The notes beneath the pieces were generated by a model. It saw only the letters and a list, made by a program, of their open reading frames with translations. It was not told the origin of the DNA and made no database searches. Shown here piece by piece: positions 63,301 to 64,000 of a stretch of DNA of 64,000 bases. Within the stretch, counting starts at the first letter, position 1; every line of letters starts with the position of its first letter. Made by a program: the position numbers and the translations under genes. Source of the DNA: Granulosicoccus sp036478595 (GTDB lineage: Bacteria; Pseudomonadota; Gammaproteobacteria; Granulosicoccales; Granulosicoccaceae); contig JAZGEF010000059.1 of the NCBI GenBank assembly GCA_036478595.1, positions 3,958-67,957 on the forward strand, written 5' to 3'.

Positions 63301-64000
63301 CCAAAAGGCTTCTACGGTTTGGCCTGAAAGCGTACGACCGGATGCGTCCGTAATCGTGCCAGATATCATGATAGGCAACTCAACGCCACGATCTTCAAAA
63401 ACTCGTTTGATCGCAAAAATTGCTGCTTTAGCATTTAAGGTATCGAATATGGTTTCTATCAAAATAATATCGACACCACCTTCGACTAGTGCATCACATG
63501 CTTCATAATAAGAGGTATCTAGATCATCAAAGCTAACATTGCGAAAGCCGGGGTCGTTCACATCTGGTGATATCGATGCGGTTCGGTTGGTGGGGCCAAT
63601 TACACCAGCAACAAAACGTGGTTGGCTTGGATCTTGTACCATCATTGCATCGACACACTCGCGGGCCAATGTGGCGCTTTCCCGATTCAGTTCAGGTACC
63701 AGCGACTCCATATTGTAGTCGGCCATTGAAATTGAGTTTGCGTTGAAGGTATTGGTTTCGATTATATGAGCACCTGCTTGTAGGTAATCTGTGTGGATCT
63801 GTCGAATCACGTCAGGTTGGCTCAAAGAGAGAAGGTCATTGTTGCCCTTTAGGTCAGAAGGCCAGTCTGTAAACCGTTTACCTCGATAATCTATCTCGCC
63901 AAACTTACGTTGCTGAATCATGGTGCCCATGGCACCGTCTAAAATCAGGATTTGCTCTGATAGTGCTTTACGAAGTTGTGATTCTGCAGTATGGGTATTT
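60319..64000 (-). CDS. metH: Cobalamin-dependent methionine synthase MetH, 5' end outside the window
   Basis: At least 1226 codons. The frame is open to the right edge with family-like residues before the first internal Met (63930: EQILILDGAMGTM), so the true start lies just beyond 64000. Modules in order: homocysteine domain with zinc Cys in FNCALG and GGCCGT; folate domain (FVNVGERTNVTGS); cap and B12 domain with DVHDIGKNIVG (His lower ligand); and reactivation domain with RPAPGYPANPDH and VSGFYFSHPDARYF. It transfers the methyl group of methyltetrahydrofolate to homocysteine. With glutamate mutase it shows that the organism makes or imports cobalamin. Confidence 0.97.
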   Translation of the reverse strand, partial: NTHTAESQLRKALSEQILILDGAMGTMIQQRKFGEIDYRGKRFTDWPSDLKGNNDLLSLSQPDVIRQIHTDYLQAGAHIIETNTFNANSISMADYNMESLVPELNRESATLARECVDAMMVQDPSQPRFVAGVIGPTNRTASISPDVNDPGFRNVSFDDLDTSYYEACDALVEGGVDIILIETIFDTLNAKAAIFAIKRVFEDRGVELPIMISGTITDASGRTLSGQTVEAFWNSVRHAIPVSIGFNCALGPSQLRQHIEELSGIADTFVSAHPNAGLPNAFGGYDETPEQMLAEVGAWASAGYLNIIGGCCGTGPEHVRAFAEALKSVTPRKVPENPTACRLSGLEAFNIDSQSLFVNVGERTNVTGSAVFLRLIKEGDYDSALNVARQQVENGAQIIDVNMDEGLLDSAEVMQQFLRMVATEPDICRVPVMIDSSKWSVIETGLKCIQGKCVINSISMKEGEAQFLEHAKLAQRYGAAVVIMAFDEDGQADTIDRKVSICQRAYKLLLDTLDFPPEDIIFDPNIFAVATGIEEHNDYGIAFIEATRQIKATLPGVMVSGGVSNVSFSFRGNNAVREAIHAVFLYHSIQAGMDMGIVNAGQLAIVDEVPPVLREAVEDVILNRCNDATESLLVIAEQYRGDGKVIEVQNNEWRDSPINERLAHSLVKGIDAYIDQDVEEARLAAERPLDVIEGPLMDGMNRVGDLFGAGKMFLPQVVKSARVMKKAVAWLLPYMDEEKDDISRSAGKILMATVKGDVHDIGKNIVGVVLQCNGYEVIDLGVMVPSATILDEAKKHNVDLIGLSGLITPSLEEMTHVAAEMKRTGFNIPLLIGGATTSRMHTAVKISDEYDEPVVHVADASRCVQVASHLLNDNHKKAFCDDLEVDYDRYRNRYQNRQQGVNLLDIEVARQNKFKFKWSDYKAVKPTLTGVKIIDDLTIRDLVPYIDWTPFFQTWELRGKYPRILEHETVGEEAKKLFADAQKMLEEFCTSDKLKAQAVVGMFPANSINDDDIEIYTDESRTNRLNTIHCLRQQRVFPDGRPNLALADFIAPKESGVADYIGAFAVTAGLGLDEIIEGYDKEHDIYKNIIAKAIADRLAEAFAEYLHKKIRTEFWGYMPDEVLENSELIKERYQGIRPAPGYPANPDHRQKQVIWELLDPDKIGITLTESLAMLPASSVSGFYFSHPDARYFGLGKIKRDQIDHYAARMEESTELSERWLASSLAY

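Noticed and set aside
1..64000. tRNA, rRNA, CRISPR arrays and riboswitches
   Set aside because: I looked for cloverleaf ends, regular direct repeats and B12-box-like leaders (especially before glmS) and found none I could support. The metH leader is outside the window.

Overview
The window reads as chromosomal DNA of a free-living, respiratory proteobacterium, most likely a marine-type gammaproteobacterium. Base composition is moderate (I judge it a little under 50 % GC by eye), csrA is present, and homologues such as MetH, Tex, RraA and ArfB are closest in my memory to gammaproteobacterial forms. Several O2-dependent enzymes (PobA, LigAB, tryptophan 2,3-dioxygenase) point to aerobic life. 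No rRNA, tRNA or CRISPR was seen. The taxonomic call is an inference.

Region 1 (1-12400): a catabolic island. Divergent transcripts from 9328-9437 encode the protocatechuate 4,5-cleavage route. Leftward: ligA, ligB, ligC, ligK (RraA-fold aldolase), galD/ligU, ligI, then a tripartite tricarboxylate-type transporter tctCBA and a sulfatase that runs off the left edge. Rightward: a GntR/FCD regulator, pobA and ligJ. Together these convert 4-hydroxybenzoate to pyruvate and oxaloacetate, with every enzymatic step present.

Region 2 (12700-21700): a PAS-GGDEF-EAL protein, RraA with a mandelate-racemase-like fragment behind it, then a tightly overlapping B12-dependent glutamate mutase set (S, E, MutL) coupled to an AMP-forming ligase. 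It ends in a decayed zone with an EamA transporter stub and a LysR stub.

Region 3 (21700-33000): mostly housekeeping and stress genes: csrA (TTG start), an MFS transporter, HutD, Tex, choline-sulfatase, an IS481-like element with an early nonsense codon, a dead glutamine amidotransferase, MsrB, ArfB, a TPR protein, and an ECF sigma/anti-sigma pair.

Region 4 (33000-52000): the most interesting part. A LivFGMH-type ABC transporter with a Tat-exported binding protein, a polytopic membrane protein, a molybdenum hydroxylase (fused FeS-Mo subunit plus FAD subunit), a 6-hydroxynicotinate-reductase homologue, a UPF0280 protein, two tandem amino-acid-synthesis-family (PF06684) paralogues, an enamidase homologue and a MarR regulator. 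Hydroxylase, reductase and enamidase are the first three steps of the reductive nicotinate pathway known from Eubacterium barkeri, here in an apparently aerobic organism with three extra genes of unknown function. Related AT-rich motifs lie at four promoters of this block. A histone-deacetylase-like amidohydrolase and a fused aconitase X follow.

Region 5 (52000-64000): an OmpA-like lipoprotein, an IlvD/Edd dehydratase wedged between an alcohol-dehydrogenase remnant and a kynureninase remnant, tryptophan 2,3-dioxygenase, an arsenic module (arsR divergent from an aquaporin-arsH pair), a PatB/MalY-type lyase, and metH, which continues past the right edge.
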